A stretch of DNA of 34,164 bases from Deltaproteobacteria bacterium (lineage in GTDB: Bacteria > Bdellovibrionota > Bacteriovoracia > Bacteriovoracales > Bacteriovoracaceae), in assembly GCA_006226755.1 (NCBI GenBank), contig SBGE01000028.1:1-34164 (forward strand). The letters run 5' to 3'. Positions 8,749 through 16,785 of the stretch are shown one piece after another (the first letter of the stretch is position 1; each line of letters starts with the position of its first letter). The translations under genes and the position numbers were made by a program. A model generated the notes under the pieces. That model was not told the DNA's origin and made no database searches. It worked only from the letters and a program-made list of their open reading frames with translations.

Positions 8749-9278
8749 ATGATCATACCGTGATTTAAGGCAGCTTCTCTTGAAAAGGGAAGAACTGTAT
8801 TGAGATTGAATCTCGCACCTTTCAAATTGCAATTGATCAACTTGGCATCTTTCATATTGGCATCGCAAAGATCGGCCTCTTTGAGATTACACTGAACAAA
8901 TCTCAATCCTCTGAGATTCGACCATCTGAAATCAGCTTTTTCTAGTTTGCATTTTTCCAGTTCGGAATTCTCCAAAGTGGCGCATTGGAAGTTGCTCTGG
9001 TTGAAATTTGTATCTATCAAGTTGGTATGAGAAAAATTTGTCCATTCCATATCGACTTTGGAAAGGTTGCTTTTACTAATTACGCAATGTGAAAGTCGAC
9101 TTTTCTTAAAAGTTGAAGAACTTAAGTTTGAATCAAAGACCTGAAGACTTGGAAAATTAACCATCTCAAAGTTGGATTTTACCACTTTGGAGTTCTTGAT
9201 AGTCTTGAGGGTGTTTGTTTCTGAGAAGTCCTCAGCTTTAAGATCAACGTTTGCCAGAATCTTTCTGTCTTTGCGCAT
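8733..9278 (-). CDS. Pentapeptide-repeat protein
   Basis: The protein is about 181 residues and consists almost entirely of pentapeptide repeats of the A(D/N)LXX kind with many degenerate copies (for example SNLSKVDMEWTNFSHTNL and CNLKEADLCDANMKDAKL). Such proteins fold as right-handed quadrilateral beta-helices. There is no signal peptide or membrane segment, so it is probably cytoplasmic. Some family members mimic DNA and bind gyrase (Qnr, MfpA), but most have no known role, and nothing here singles out gyrase. The start is placed at the ATG at 9278, which has AAGGA eight bases upstream, rather than at the ATG three codons earlier, which overlaps that site. Its last four bases overlap the gltX stop through a shared TTAA. 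Confidence 0.85.
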   Translation of the reverse strand: MRKDRKILANVDLKAEDFSETNTLKTIKNSKVVKSNFEMVNFPSLQVFDSNLSSSTFKKSRLSHCVISKSNLSKVDMEWTNFSHTNLIDTNFNQSNFQCATLENSELEKCKLEKADFRWSNLRGLRFVQCNLKEADLCDANMKDAKLINCNLKGARFNLNTVLPFSREAALNHGMIMVPLS

Positions 9279-9365
9279 TATAATCATCCTTGTTTATTTT
9301 GCTTTCTGAATTGTGAGCGACTATCATACACTTTTTTTATTGAGTTGACAGTCGCTTTGCGTCGA

Positions 9366-10307
9366 CTACTCTTCTTCGAGAGAGCCGTGGCCTTGGAAGT
9401 TGAGAATAGAGGCGCCAATTGTTGGCCCATATTTTTCTTCGAGAACACTCAGGTTTTCTGAAACAAATGGACAGTGATGTGGTTTCCCTGTTTCTCTTTC
9501 AAGTTCATCTATTCGATTAAGAACCTTACTCAAAAGTTTTTTATTTCTAAATTTTGAACAGTTGGTGGCCTCATCAAATGAAAGGTCGATGTAGTGATTG
9601 AAGTCGAGCTTTTTGACTTGAACCCATTTGTCTTCTTGGCATTCGATATATGGACCGGCCGGTTGATCAAGAACATCCGGACGAAGAAGAAGCATATCAT
9701 TCCAAAATCTCATCCCATTGAAGTTCGCTGCGAGATCTCCCTGGGAATAAACACCTGTGGTCTGAGCACCCAAGAAAAATTTCTCAGAGTTTTGACCAAA
9801 TTTCAAAATATAGCGTAAGGATTTTCCCTCGAGATAGTAGCTTTCAAAATACTTGAATCCTCTCCCGAACATGTGTTCAAACTTATCGGATCCAATAAAG
9901 ATTCCACCCATGTTCAGGGCGTAGGCAGCAGAATTTTTATAAAGTCTTTTTACAGCGGCCAAAGAAAAAGCTTCATACCATTTAAAGTCACGATAAACAG
10001 TGTCATCAAACTTGGTCTGAATTTTATCAATGTCTTTTGACTTCAAAATAAAGGGGACAAATTCCCCTTGATAATGATTTTTGAAAAACTTTCTAAGCTC
10101 TTTATATAATTTCTTTTCTGAACAATTTTCGCTTTTATTATTAGCCTTGCTGATTGCGATTAAAATAGATTCGTTGGCCTTGTCGTTGATGATTTTTGAT
10201 GCATCCCTAAGCTTCCAGTCGTGACGGCCAGTAAAGCTGTCGAGCTCAGAACTCATCGATGAGAGACTGAGGCAGAAAACAAATAAAATTTGAGCAATGC
10301 GTTTCAT
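9366..10307 (-). CDS. Exported protein of unknown function with an SDKFEH motif
   Basis: The frame is open further upstream, but the best start is the ATG at 10307: it gives a proper signal peptide (MKRIAQILFVFCLSLSSMSS) and has GGGG about ten bases upstream. The mature part of roughly 290 residues contains GGIFIGSDKFEHMFGRGFKY and later VYSQGDLAANFNGMRF. A D-K-x-x-H element followed by a G..S..DL.AN pattern resembles small envelope proteins such as DUF2279/YfiM-like or VanZ-like families, but the resemblance is weak and I do not assign it. Several Cys residues lie in the C-terminal half. It stands alone, transcribed away from the large Cys-rich gene. Confidence 0.75.
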   Translation of the reverse strand: MKRIAQILFVFCLSLSSMSSELDSFTGRHDWKLRDASKIINDKANESILIAISKANNKSENCSEKKLYKELRKFFKNHYQGEFVPFILKSKDIDKIQTKFDDTVYRDFKWYEAFSLAAVKRLYKNSAAYALNMGGIFIGSDKFEHMFGRGFKYFESYYLEGKSLRYILKFGQNSEKFFLGAQTTGVYSQGDLAANFNGMRFWNDMLLLRPDVLDQPAGPYIECQEDKWVQVKKLDFNHYIDLSFDEATNCSKFRNKKLLSKVLNRIDELERETGKPHHCPFVSENLSVLEEKYGPTIGASILNFQGHGSLEEE

Positions 10308-10590
10308 GATAATGGACCCCGTAAAAATTGTGCTCCCAAACAATATCAATCGAAACACACTATGTCACATACCCCCTTGAAATCTTTACGTTTTAATCAA
10401 TCCTTCACACATCTCTAAAGCATCTCTTAACCACCTTTTGTAAATGTCTGAATTTATTGAAGTTGGCTGATTCTTGAGGCGGAGGATTTGAAACAAAAAA
10501 TATTTACACTGAAAAAAATAAAAATTTTCCGCATAGGTCGGGGAGCTAAACTACTGTAATCTGGATATTTGTGACAACTAAATACCGCGA

Positions 10591-10622
10591 ACTTACATAA
10601 AGGGTCTTGAGCTTTTGTAAGT
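10591..10622 (+). ncRNA. Strong hairpin of unknown role, possible part of a small RNA
   Basis: ACTTACA (10591-10597), a bulged T and AAAG (10599-10602) pair with CTTT (10612-10615) and TGTAAGT (10616-10622), leaving a 9-base loop. The stem has eleven base pairs and no T run follows. It lies 47 bases upstream of the -35 box of the large gene, so it is not in that gene's mRNA if the promoter call is right. It may belong to an unannotated transcript. Confidence 0.3.
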
Positions 10623-10668
10623 AGCTGAAATTTAAAAGATAAAAAAAGGCAGGTCCATTCTTACTATT

Positions 10669-10696
10669 TTGAGTGGTTCTTGCATCAACTTATAAT
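10669..10696 (+). promoter_or_regulatory. Sigma-70-type promoter of the large Cys-rich protein gene
   Basis: TTGAGT at 10669-10674 and a perfect TATAAT at 10691-10696 are separated by 16 bases. Transcription would begin near 10703, giving a short leader of about 30 bases before the ATG at 10732. Confidence 0.6.
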
Positions 10697-10731
10697 GAAA
10701 AGACAACAACTTGAACAACTTGGGTAGTACC

Positions 10732-13700
10732 ATGAAAACAAAATTCTTTTGGATCATCTGTATCTCACTGATCTCTTCCTCTATCGCGTTCGCACAGTAC
10801 GCGCCTCAGAACATTACGACGGGCAGTACTTTTGAACGTCCTGGTGTGGATGATGAAGACAAAGACTTCATCATGAAAGACGCTGAAATGGGATTGGAAG
10901 AACATAAAAAAGAGAATGATGGCAAAATCGATCTCACAAAATTCAAACCAGTTGTCATGAAGGCCTTGTATGAAACTTTTCAGGCCGAAGAGATTACCAG
11001 AAAAGAGTTGGTTGAAATCAGAAATGCTTACGAGAAATTGGAGAGAGACTCAAAGAATATGAGTCAGGCCCAAATTGAAGAAGCACTTAGAAAATTGTTC
11101 AAGCAGTTGTTCGACAAAATTCAAAGCACGAAGCTTCAATGTACTGGTGAAGGTAAACAGTGTAACGATTGGGGTTGTTGTGCCGGTCTCGTTTGTGCTG
11201 CAGTACCTGAAAGAGCTTGGCAGCCAATGAATAATTGTAAACGTTTTAGAAATGAATGTAAGCAAGACAGTGATTGCTGCTCTGGTGAATGTGTAGACGA
11301 TCTTGATAAGGGTAAAAAAGTTTGTGCAGCGGTACGAAGATGTTTCAAGCCAGGAAAAGCTGGAGCTTCTTGTGACAAGAATCCTGTCTGTGGAGAAGGT
11401 GAGTGTCTTCCATTTAATAAAGGATTACTGGGAATCAATGAATGTACTCAAAATGATAACAAATGTGCTTCAGATGATCAGTGTTGTTCTAATAAATGTA
11501 ATCAAGGTAAATGTGTAGATAACTTTCAGTGTAAAAACTGCGTGGGGCAAGGTGTAGAACCTAAGCGTGGTCAGAAGTGTTGCGAAGGTCTTTATAAAGA
11601 CCCAGATACTAAGAAGTGTAGAAGAGAAATGCCTCCATTTGTCCTTCCTCAGGTCAAGGTGGTTCCAATGAAAAAATCAATTCTTGGATTTGTTGCTTCA
11701 CTCTTTATAAGTGAAGCCCATGCTTTTCTTCCTGCCATACCAACTCCCAATCCGGTACAGGTACAAAATGCAGCAACCAATGCTGCTGAAACGGCTAAAG
11801 CAGCAGAAGTCATCAAAAATGATCAACAGTTAAGAAACAAGATCATGATGCAACAATATTACTCAGGTCCTATGCCAGGAACTCTTAATAAGGATGCCAA
11901 TTACAAAAAGCATAAATTGGAAGAGTACATGGTGAGAGAAGGTTCTGATTTCGACAAATGTGAAATCGACCTAAAAGCTGACTACCTGATTCGTCTTCGT
12001 GATTATGGAAAAGACGGAAACGGTCTTGGCGGAATCGACAACGCCATTGGTATGGAAATGGCCCTGATGGCCTTTGAATATATGGTTCTAGGTGAAGGTG
12101 TTGAAGACTTTTGGAGAGAAGATAAAAACAAGGCCAAAACAAACGTCTACCAAAGGATGAGATCAGTTGCCGAGCAACATAGAGATAACAGACACGCTAT
12201 CTTTAAAGATCTCACTGATCAATCAAGAAGACTTCAGTGTCTTTGTTGGGATAAGCAAGGCTATACAAAACTAGAAACTGATACTCAAGATAGATTCAAA
12301 GAACAATGTCCAGATGAATACGCGGCTTACTTGGCCTATAGGGACTCAAACCCTAATATGACAGATGAAGATTACTCAGGTGATGCTTCAGGGATTAAGT
12401 CTCAAGCTCTTATGGTGAGATGGTTGCAACTTATCGTGGAAATTGAAGGAGCGATGAGTATTCAAAACACCAGAGTTTTTGAAGGTCTTAATGAACTCGC
12501 TTCATGGGCCAATAATAATGACTGGGGTAATAACGAAGTTAAAAAGAAAGTTATTTATAACTGGACGATGGCCACTTCTGGTTATCAAGTTCAGGGTGGA
12601 AACTATGCTCCTGAAAGTATGAACATGGAGCAGGCGGCAATCGTTGTTGCCGGTGTTGTCGGTATCATTGCTGGTCTTGCATCACTCACCGTGTGGCCTG
12701 GTCTTTGGGTTTCAGCTGGTATCATTGCTGGGGGAGCTTCTCTAGGTAGTGCTGGGATGTGGCTGGTTGGTGCAATGAAAGGTGCTTGGGAATCGAGAGC
12801 TCCTCTCATTCAAGACAAGTCAACCAGAGCTTATAAGTGTGGTAAGAAAACTTACTGTACCGATTTCAATAGAGAATTCCATGTGCCTTACAGTAAAATC
12901 TGTAATGCCTATGTCTCAGGTAATGGTTGTTTGAAAAACTTTTTAGTGGAAACCATTGAAGATAAAGATAGATATCTTGTCGATCCATTCATTCCTTTTA
13001 GAGTAAGCAAAAGCAAAATTATTAAAGATAATACGAAATTCACAGATTACTTTAATAATGCCTATGCCAACGCTGTAACAAAGTATTCCGCGAGAAAACC
13101 TAGTGGAAATCAAGGGCAAAATTATTTGAAACGTGTTTTCATTGATGCTCTACAAGTAGGGCAAATGGCACCAAAATTCAGAATGCCTTTGAAAGATTAC
13201 TACAAAGTAACTAAGAACATGAGAGATGAGATTAAAGAAAAGGCGATGGTATACATCCTTGATGAAGGTGTTTTTGCGACAGACATCGGTCGTTGTGATC
13301 GTCCAGAACCAGGCGGAGAGTGTAGTGGAGGACAATCTCCTAACGTCGTCGAGTATGGATCTGGTAAGTGGTATTTCAATACTGCTAAGAATGCTCAAAA
13401 GATGAAGCGAGATATCGACAAGCTCGAAAAAGATATGAAGAACTTCAGTGAATATACCTATGACTTCCATTGGGTATGGCCACGTCTGGCTCAAGAAGGG
13501 ATGATTGCTTACCCAATGCCTGGATTCATTTCTTATCTTGAATTGGTATCGAATACCATGGGGAGTAAAGCAGCTGTAAACCTTGGTAACGTCAACGACA
13601 TCAATAACAAACTCTTGAAGCCTCAACTTCAAAACATGCAATTGACATGCGCCAAGTATGTAGAGGCCGAAGGTGGTACCCCTAGTGGTACAATCCAAGG

Positions 13701-14505
13701 CGACTGTAACCAGATGTTGGCCGTTCGTCTCGAGGGTGCTGTAGTTGATAAGACTGCAGGAAACGGGCTATTTGATGGAATGGATGACCTACTCAACAAT
13801 TCTGTAAACTATGCTGGAGGTTTCGACCTTGGCGCTGGAAACGGAAATGGTTCTGGTGGGAACATGGCATTTAAAGGAAACAGAGGCGGAGAAGGTGGCT
13901 CTGGAAATCTTTCCGGCGGAAGTGTTTCAGGAAGTGGGGACAGTGGTCTTCAAGGAGCTACCAAGGCCAAAAAACGCCTAAGAGAAATCAGAAAGCAACA
14001 GCTTGATAAGATGGAAAAATTTAAAGAAGCAGTTGGAGCGGCCAGAGCGAACCAACTTCTTAATGCTCAAAAGGCCATGGTCTCGAGTTTCAATAATCCA
14101 ACTGGAAGTGGAACTGTCGCTTCTCTTGGTTCTGGTGGAGTTGCCGGAATTCTTGGAAATGGAAGTGGTGGGCAAAATGCTGCTGGAAAAACCAATAGAA
14201 ATGACCTGATGGGTGGTGGAAACCTCGGTTCAAATAATAATGGAGGAGTATCGATTCCTAAGCCGAACTATGACCTAAGTTATAATACCGGAGGAGATAG
14301 TTCCGGTGGTGGTGAAATGAGTGCTGAGATGTCAGCTGCTCAAGATAGATTGGCCGAAGCTGTAGAGTACAGAGATCAAAATCCAGAGGATTATAAGAAA
14401 AATAATGAAGGGGATACTCTTTGGAAGATTATCACCCGCTCTTATATCAGAAACTACGATAAGCTTCTGAGAAAGAGAAAAAAGAATATTGATTCAGGTC
14501 TTTAA
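10732..14505 (+). CDS. Very large exported Cys-rich protein with an internal signal-peptide-like segment
   Basis: The frame extends upstream to a TTG at 10711, but the ATG at 10732 gives a clean signal peptide (MKTKFFWIICISLISSS, then IAFAQ) and a 1257-residue product. Layout: a charged helical region to about 135; a region of about 137-297 with 26 Cys in repeats such as CKQDSDCCSGEC and CASDDQCCSNKC, typical of small disulfide-knot domains; at 313 a second segment that reads like a full signal peptide (MKKSILGFVASLFISEAHA); a long mixed domain; hydrophobic stretches near 636-690 that could span a membrane; and a Gly/Ser/Asn-rich linker from about 1020 to 1200 before a charged tail. No known family was recognised overall. 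It is likely secreted or surface-exposed. A promoter with a perfect -10 box precedes it and a terminator-like hairpin follows. Confidence 0.85.
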   Translation: MKTKFFWIICISLISSSIAFAQYAPQNITTGSTFERPGVDDEDKDFIMKDAEMGLEEHKKENDGKIDLTKFKPVVMKALYETFQAEEITRKELVEIRNAYEKLERDSKNMSQAQIEEALRKLFKQLFDKIQSTKLQCTGEGKQCNDWGCCAGLVCAAVPERAWQPMNNCKRFRNECKQDSDCCSGECVDDLDKGKKVCAAVRRCFKPGKAGASCDKNPVCGEGECLPFNKGLLGINECTQNDNKCASDDQCCSNKCNQGKCVDNFQCKNCVGQGVEPKRGQKCCEGLYKDPDTKKCRREMPPFVLPQVKVVPMKKSILGFVASLFISEAHAFLPAIPTPNPVQVQNAATNAAETAKAAEVIKNDQQLRNKIMMQQYYSGPMPGTLNKDANYKKHKLEEYMVREGSDFDKCEIDLKADYLIRLRDYGKDGNGLGGIDNAIGMEMALMAFEYMVLGEGVEDFWREDKNKAKTNVYQRMRSVAEQHRDNRHAIFKDLTDQSRRLQCLCWDKQGYTKLETDTQDRFKEQCPDEYAAYLAYRDSNPNMTDEDYSGDASGIKSQALMVRWLQLIVEIEGAMSIQNTRVFEGLNELASWANNNDWGNNEVKKKVIYNWTMATSGYQVQGGNYAPESMNMEQAAIVVAGVVGIIAGLASLTVWPGLWVSAGIIAGGASLGSAGMWLVGAMKGAWESRAPLIQDKSTRAYKCGKKTYCTDFNREFHVPYSKICNAYVSGNGCLKNFLVETIEDKDRYLVDPFIPFRVSKSKIIKDNTKFTDYFNNAYANAVTKYSARKPSGNQGQNYLKRVFIDALQVGQMAPKFRMPLKDYYKVTKNMRDEIKEKAMVYILDEGVFATDIGRCDRPEPGGECSGGQSPNVVEYGSGKWYFNTAKNAQKMKRDIDKLEKDMKNFSEYTYDFHWVWPRLAQEGMIAYPMPGFISYLELVSNTMGSKAAVNLGNVNDINNKLLKPQLQNMQLTCAKYVEAEGGTPSGTIQGDCNQMLAVRLEGAVVDKTAGNGLFDGMDDLLNNSVNYAGGFDLGAGNGNGSGGNMAFKGNRGGEGGSGNLSGGSVSGSGDSGLQGATKAKKRLREIRKQQLDKMEKFKEAVGAARANQLLNAQKAMVSSFNNPTGSGTVASLGSGGVAGILGNGSGGQNAAGKTNRNDLMGGGNLGSNNNGGVSIPKPNYDLSYNTGGDSSGGGEMSAEMSAAQDRLAEAVEYRDQNPEDYKKNNEGDTLWKIITRSYIRNYDKLLRKRKKNIDSGL

Positions 14506-14527
14506 TAAAGATTAAATTATTTTAAGC

Positions 14528-14585
14528 AAAGCCTTCTTCCTGTAGAATAAAAGATATCTACACTTCAAAGGGAGAAGGCTTTTTT
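14528..14585 (+). terminator. Terminator-like nested hairpin that also contains the next gene's ribosome site
   Basis: The outer stem pairs AAAGCCTTCT (14528-14537) plus CC with GGAGAAGGCTT (14571-14581), with one bulged T, and runs into six T at 14580-14585. An inner stem pairs TGTAGA (14541-14546) with TCTACA (14557-14562). This is a good intrinsic terminator for the large upstream gene. However, GGAGAAGG in the 3' arm is also the ribosome site for the TTG start at 14584, so the structure could control expression of the next operon. Confidence 0.7.
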
Positions 14586-15684
14586 GCGTCAGGACGACTC
14601 AAGAATTGTAAATTTTGACCTTCTAAGAGGATTTTTCATCTTCTTGGCCTTGTGGCAACACTTCGCTTATTACCTCAATATTTGGTACGCTGAATACTTT
14701 CGTGAGATGGGAGTACTTGAGAAAAATTATCTGTCTCACAAGCATATGATTGGTTTCAATCTTCCTGTTGATTCTTTCTCTCATTGGGCAGCTTGGTTTT
14801 TTACACCTTGGGTAAGTCAGGTTTATCTGACTCTGGCGGCCTTTAATCTAGCGAAGAGAAGCCAAGAAGAGTTCAAGTTTGTCTTTGCTAGCAAGCTTAA
14901 AATATTCGGCCTGCTCTATCTGTACTTTGTGATGGAAAACATTCTTGTCGCTCCGAACTTTGGGGAAGGCATAAGTTTTTATCCGATTATGAGTTGGATG
15001 ATCATTTTGACTTTGAATGCTGTTCTCTATCGATATTTTGGTATCAAGGGCGTTTTCGTACTTTTTGTTTTGAGTTTCGCCAAGTGGTTCGCGCCAGACT
15101 CCTGGTATGACAGCGGCGGTTTGGAATATTGGATGCAACAGAATGTGCATGCTCAGTATGAGCTTGATGCTCAGATTCATTACTTTCTCACCAGTGGCTG
15201 TATGGGATTCATATTGGGTTGGATCAATTCCCAAAAAGAAGAATGGGGTTATAAAAGAGAGCTTGGTCAATTTGTCTTGGGCTTTATCCTTCTTATGGTT
15301 TGGGTGATCTGGGGAGAGAAGTTTACAGTCAATTTCATGGATGTATTTGAAACGGAGCATGATCTTGCCGATGACATTCTTGGCCTTCTCAGCATTCTTG
15401 GTGTCCAACTCATGGTACTCTCTTCTTTTCTCTTTGCTGAGAAAAAAGGTTTCTCTTTCAAAGTTCCGCTTTTGCATTGGATTGGAGTTAATTCCTTGAC
15501 GATTTTCGCCTTTCATCGTGTGCTCTTTGTTCACTTCATGGTTCCTGTCATGATGATTGTGGCCAACTTCAATAAGACGATTTTGATTAATAAATGGTAT
15601 ATTTGTTGGGGGAGTACTTTACTGGTCTGCCTCTTTACTTGGTTTGTACAAAAAACCCAGATACACAAACTTGTGGTGAGATAA
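14584..15684 (+). CDS. Polytopic membrane protein resembling membrane acyltransferases
   Basis: The 366-residue protein has about ten hydrophobic helices. The N-terminus reads RIVNFDLLRGFFIFLALWQHFAYY, which matches the opening of the membrane acyltransferase families (acyltransferase-3 or the DUF1624/HGSNAT-like group: Arg, then D-L-L-R-G, then a His in helix 1). A second His lies late in WIGVNSLTIFAFHRVLF. The role could be acylation of a sugar or amine at the inner membrane; the substrate is unknown. The start is a TTG at 14584; GGAGAAGG lies five bases upstream, and no other start keeps the family's N-terminus. Its stop is one base before the SpeD-fusion start, so these genes are probably cotranscribed, which hints at a shared pathway with polyamine chemistry. 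Confidence 0.75.
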   Translation: MRQDDSRIVNFDLLRGFFIFLALWQHFAYYLNIWYAEYFREMGVLEKNYLSHKHMIGFNLPVDSFSHWAAWFFTPWVSQVYLTLAAFNLAKRSQEEFKFVFASKLKIFGLLYLYFVMENILVAPNFGEGISFYPIMSWMIILTLNAVLYRYFGIKGVFVLFVLSFAKWFAPDSWYDSGGLEYWMQQNVHAQYELDAQIHYFLTSGCMGFILGWINSQKEEWGYKRELGQFVLGFILLMVWVIWGEKFTVNFMDVFETEHDLADDILGLLSILGVQLMVLSSFLFAEKKGFSFKVPLLHWIGVNSLTIFAFHRVLFVHFMVPVMMIVANFNKTILINKWYICWGSTLLVCLFTWFVQKTQIHKLVVR

Positions 15685-15685
15685 G

Positions 15686-16777
15686 ATGGATATACGATCG
15701 CAGCACATGCTCGTCGATTTATGGTTTCAAAACGAACTTAAAAGTTCGGATATTGAAAACATCTGTAGCGTTATTGAAAGTGATCTGACTGTCATCAAGA
15801 AGTCGAGTCATCAATTTGAACCTCATGGAGAAACAATAGTTTTCATTCTGGGAGAGTCACATTTTTCTTTGCATACATACCCTGAACATAATTACGTCAC
15901 ATTAGATGTCTACATTTGTAATATGGATGTAGATCTACATGCTATTTTGGAAAAGATTGTTAAGAATCTTGATCTTCTTCATATCGAAAGAAAGTTTCTT
16001 ACGAGAGGAGAGTGGGAAGAATTTGATGAGAAAAATGTTGAACTGAGTCCTACCCAAAAGAAAGCTTCAAGTCTTTTGGTCATTACATTCATCGTTGCGG
16101 CTTGCTCAATCATTTACGAACTACTTATGGCCCAAACCTTGTCTTCAACTCTCGGAGACACCACCTTTCGTTACAATATGACGATTGGACTTTATATTGC
16201 TGCTATGGGGATAGGGGCCCTTTGTTATGAAAAGTTGATGAAAGGAGATAAGCTCCAAAATCTAGCAAAGCTAGAGGGTGTTATCTCTATTGTGGGTGGC
16301 TTAGCTCCAATAGCCGTACTGTTTGGTGATTTGGTTGCTCACTGGCTTACCAAAGTGATGGGAATAAATTATTTTGGCTTTTTCATTCAAACCTATTTGT
16401 CGATTTTTTGCTACGGTATTATTGTTTTGATCGGCTTCTTGACAGGACTCGAGCTTCCTCTTTTGATGGAACTTGGAAAGAGAATCAAAGAAAAATATGG
16501 CTCAATTGTCCTTTCTGTCGATTACTTGGGGACACTTGCTGGGGTTGTGGCCTTTCCTATTATCATCTTTCCAAATTTCGAACTTTTTTCAATTGGATTC
16601 CTCGTTGCATTTTTGAATGCTTGTGTCGCGTTGGTTTTATATTTCACCAACGGTATTAAAAACATAAAAATTATGATTCCTTTGATTCTTGTGGCCGTGT
16701 TCTATCTGGTCGCTCTAATCAATGGCAGTACTATTAACCAGTTTATCTTGAAAAAGATGTACTACTTTAATCTGTAG
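15686..16777 (+). CDS. speD: AdoMet decarboxylase (SpeD) fused to a spermidine-synthase-type membrane domain
   Basis: Residues 1 to about 115 are a class 1b S-adenosylmethionine decarboxylase. The self-cleavage motif is GESHFSLHTYPE, with Ser58 as the future pyruvoyl group, His63 for processing and Cys78 as proton donor (VYICN). The spacing (+5, +20) equals that of Ser63, His68 and Cys83 in the Thermotoga maritima enzyme as I recall it. Residues from about 125 to 363 form seven or so membrane helices (CSIIYELLMAQTLSSTLGD, GLYIAAMGIGALCYEKL, GLELPLLMELGKR, VDYLGTLAGVVAFP). They are clearly related to the membrane half of the next gene and of membrane-linked spermidine synthases. Normal SpeD is soluble and ends near 120-130 residues, so this is a true fusion. 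It would supply decarboxylated AdoMet at the inner membrane. Confidence 0.88.
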   Translation: MDIRSQHMLVDLWFQNELKSSDIENICSVIESDLTVIKKSSHQFEPHGETIVFILGESHFSLHTYPEHNYVTLDVYICNMDVDLHAILEKIVKNLDLLHIERKFLTRGEWEEFDEKNVELSPTQKKASSLLVITFIVAACSIIYELLMAQTLSSTLGDTTFRYNMTIGLYIAAMGIGALCYEKLMKGDKLQNLAKLEGVISIVGGLAPIAVLFGDLVAHWLTKVMGINYFGFFIQTYLSIFCYGIIVLIGFLTGLELPLLMELGKRIKEKYGSIVLSVDYLGTLAGVVAFPIIIFPNFELFSIGFLVAFLNACVALVLYFTNGIKNIKIMIPLILVAVFYLVALINGSTINQFILKKMYYFNL

Positions 16778-16785
16778 GATGAGGC

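Larger units (their letters stand above)
10308..10731. other. Non-coding stretch of 424 bases between divergent genes
   Basis: No credible gene is present. The stretch must hold the promoter of the exported orphan (minus strand) and that of the large Cys-rich protein (plus strand, annotated separately). In between are A/T-rich tracts around 10490-10530, a GC-richer patch near 10535-10560 (GGTCGGGGAGC) and a strong hairpin at 10591-10622. I could not match any known riboswitch or small RNA. Confidence 0.6.

Noticed and set aside
10711-10731. Earlier TTG start for the large exported protein
   Set aside because: It would put seven residues ahead of a normal signal peptide; the ATG at 10732 gives a standard N-terminus.
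13150-13698. 182-residue open frame on the minus strand inside the large exported protein gene
   Set aside because: It lies wholly within the large coding frame, has no recognisable domain and no promoter or ribosome site.
14848-15534. 228-residue open frame on the minus strand inside the acyltransferase gene
   Set aside because: It is entirely antisense to a gene with clear membrane helices and a family-like N-terminus, its translation looks like scrambled composition, and no ribosome site is seen.
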